The notes under the pieces were generated by a model. It saw only the letters and a list, made by a program, of their open reading frames with translations, searched no databases and was not told where the DNA came from. A stretch of 13,403 nt of DNA. It comes from Streptococcaceae bacterium. GTDB taxonomy: Bacteria; Bacillota; Bacilli; Lactobacillales; Streptococcaceae. The DNA lies in assembly GCA_031270215.1 (NCBI GenBank), contig JAISYB010000072.1:1-13403 (forward strand), in the 5' to 3' direction. The position numbers were made by a program, and so were the translations under genes. This document shows positions 12,628-13,403 of this stretch, piece by piece; position 1 is the stretch's first letter, and each line of letters starts with the position of its first letter.

Positions 12628-13395
12628 ATGAAAAAATTATCTATCTTTTTAAGCTCTATCGTTGTCATCTTTGCTCTTGCTGCGTGCACAAATAATTCCA
12701 GCAAATCAACAAGTAAAAAAAGTGAGACGGAGTCTGCAAAATCAACAAAAGTTGATCTCAATGCATTAGAGCTGCCACAGCTATCAACTGATGTAACTCC
12801 TGATGAATCTGTTGTTCTAATAGAAACAACTGCTGGAAATATCAAGGTGAAGCTTTTTAATCAGCAAGCACCATTAGCTGTTGAAAACTTTGTCACTCAT
12901 GCCAAGGAGGGTTATTACAACAATACCATCTTTCACCGAGTTATCAATGAATTTATGATTCAAGGCGGAGATCCTAAGGGCAACGGCACTGGTGGTGAGT
13001 CAATCTGGAAAGGTAAAGACACGAAAAAAGATAATGGTAATGGTTTTAAAAATGAAATCAGCAACCAGCTTTATAATCTCCGCGGCGCATTATCTATGGC
13101 AAATTCCGGCAAGGATACCAATGCTTCACAGTGGTTCATCAACCAAAATAACGAAGATGTCAGTGACGGACTTTTAAGCGAGGATTATCCAGCCAAGATT
13201 ATCAAAGCTTATCAGAATGGTGGTAATCCAAATCTTGACGGTAACTACACCGTTTTCGGACAGGTCATCGAAGGAATGGACGTTGTTGACAATATCGCCT
13301 CTCAAGAAGTCCAAGCAAATGACAGTGGCGAGAAAAGTTCGCCAGTTACTCCGGTAACAATCACCGCAATGAACGTCTTACAAGAAGCAAAATAA
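12628..13395 (+). CDS. Exported lipoprotein cyclophilin (peptidyl-prolyl cis-trans isomerase)
   Basis: A 255-residue surface lipoprotein. Residues 1-20 are a lipoprotein signal peptide (MKKLSIFLSSIVVIFALAAC) with lipobox LAAC, lipidated at Cys20. A Ser/Lys/Thr-rich linker (about 21-45) is followed by the cyclophilin domain (about 62-250) with LIETTAGNIKVKLF, FHRVINEFMIQGGDPKGNGTGGES, and LSMANSGKDTNASQWFI. The catalytic Arg is kept; where the cytoplasmic paralogue has QFFI this one has QWFI, and the WLD of that protein is NLDGNYTVFGQV here, so the usual cyclosporin-binding Trp is absent. The domain has a short insertion (WKGKDTKKDNGNG). It probably assists folding of secreted proteins, like the pneumococcal SlrA type. 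GAAAGGA lies 6 nt before the ATG. The stop is at 13393-13395; the last 8 nt of the window contain no terminator. Confidence 0.95.
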   Translation: MKKLSIFLSSIVVIFALAACTNNSSKSTSKKSETESAKSTKVDLNALELPQLSTDVTPDESVVLIETTAGNIKVKLFNQQAPLAVENFVTHAKEGYYNNTIFHRVINEFMIQGGDPKGNGTGGESIWKGKDTKKDNGNGFKNEISNQLYNLRGALSMANSGKDTNASQWFINQNNEDVSDGLLSEDYPAKIIKAYQNGGNPNLDGNYTVFGQVIEGMDVVDNIASQEVQANDSGEKSSPVTPVTITAMNVLQEAK

Positions 13396-13403
13396 CATTC
13401 ACG

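Noticed and set aside
12606..12845. Minus-strand ORF opposite the lipoprotein signal and linker
   Set aside because: It mirrors the Ser/Lys-rich linker of the real plus-strand gene and has no ribosome site.

Overview
This window looks like chromosomal DNA from a low-GC Gram-positive coccus of the Streptococcaceae. The supporting features are a Gram-positive PolC replicase, zinc-free L31 type B, a T-box-controlled pheST operon, a GSP13/CvfD-type S1 protein and a cyclophilin lipoprotein. A Lactococcus-like host is my best guess, but this rests on remembered family resemblance, not a search. Almost everything is on the minus strand; only the last gene, a lipoprotein cyclophilin, is on the plus strand.

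Left end (1 to about 1630) is AT-rich and accessory in character. It opens with ten perfect tandem copies of TGTCC. On the minus strand these lie just inside an ORF with an ATG (92-94) and a good Shine-Dalgarno. With ten copies the frame ends at a TAG; with eleven (or eight) it would stay open through the window edge. This is the layout of a contingency (phase-variable) gene caught in the OFF state. Next come a small secreted orphan protein (374-655) and, upstream of it in the same direction, a decayed gene for a secreted protein with three ChW (clostridial hydrophobic W) repeats, broken by one frameshift and one nonsense codon. The two share a short motif after their export signals. A 46-codon coiled-coil ORF remnant and a long inverted repeat separate this part from the housekeeping genes.

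Core block (1637-12464, all minus): an S1-domain RNA-binding protein and the cytoplasmic cyclophilin ppiB (probably co-transcribed); the DNA polymerase III alpha subunit polC; ribosomal protein L31 type B (rpmE2) with a clear terminator; a 60-residue charged orphan protein with its own promoter; the phenylalanyl-tRNA synthetase operon pheST behind a T-box leader with a TTC (Phe) specifier; and type I signal peptidase lepB.

Right end: lepB is divergent from an exported lipoprotein cyclophilin. Their shared intergenic region holds back-to-back extended -10 promoters and a perfect 16-bp palindrome just inside the lepB transcript. The window thus carries two cyclophilins, one cytoplasmic and one at the cell surface; the surface copy sits next to a signal peptidase, which fits a secretion and extracellular-folding neighbourhood (inference). 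The observation most worth pursuing is the TGTCC tract at the left edge.
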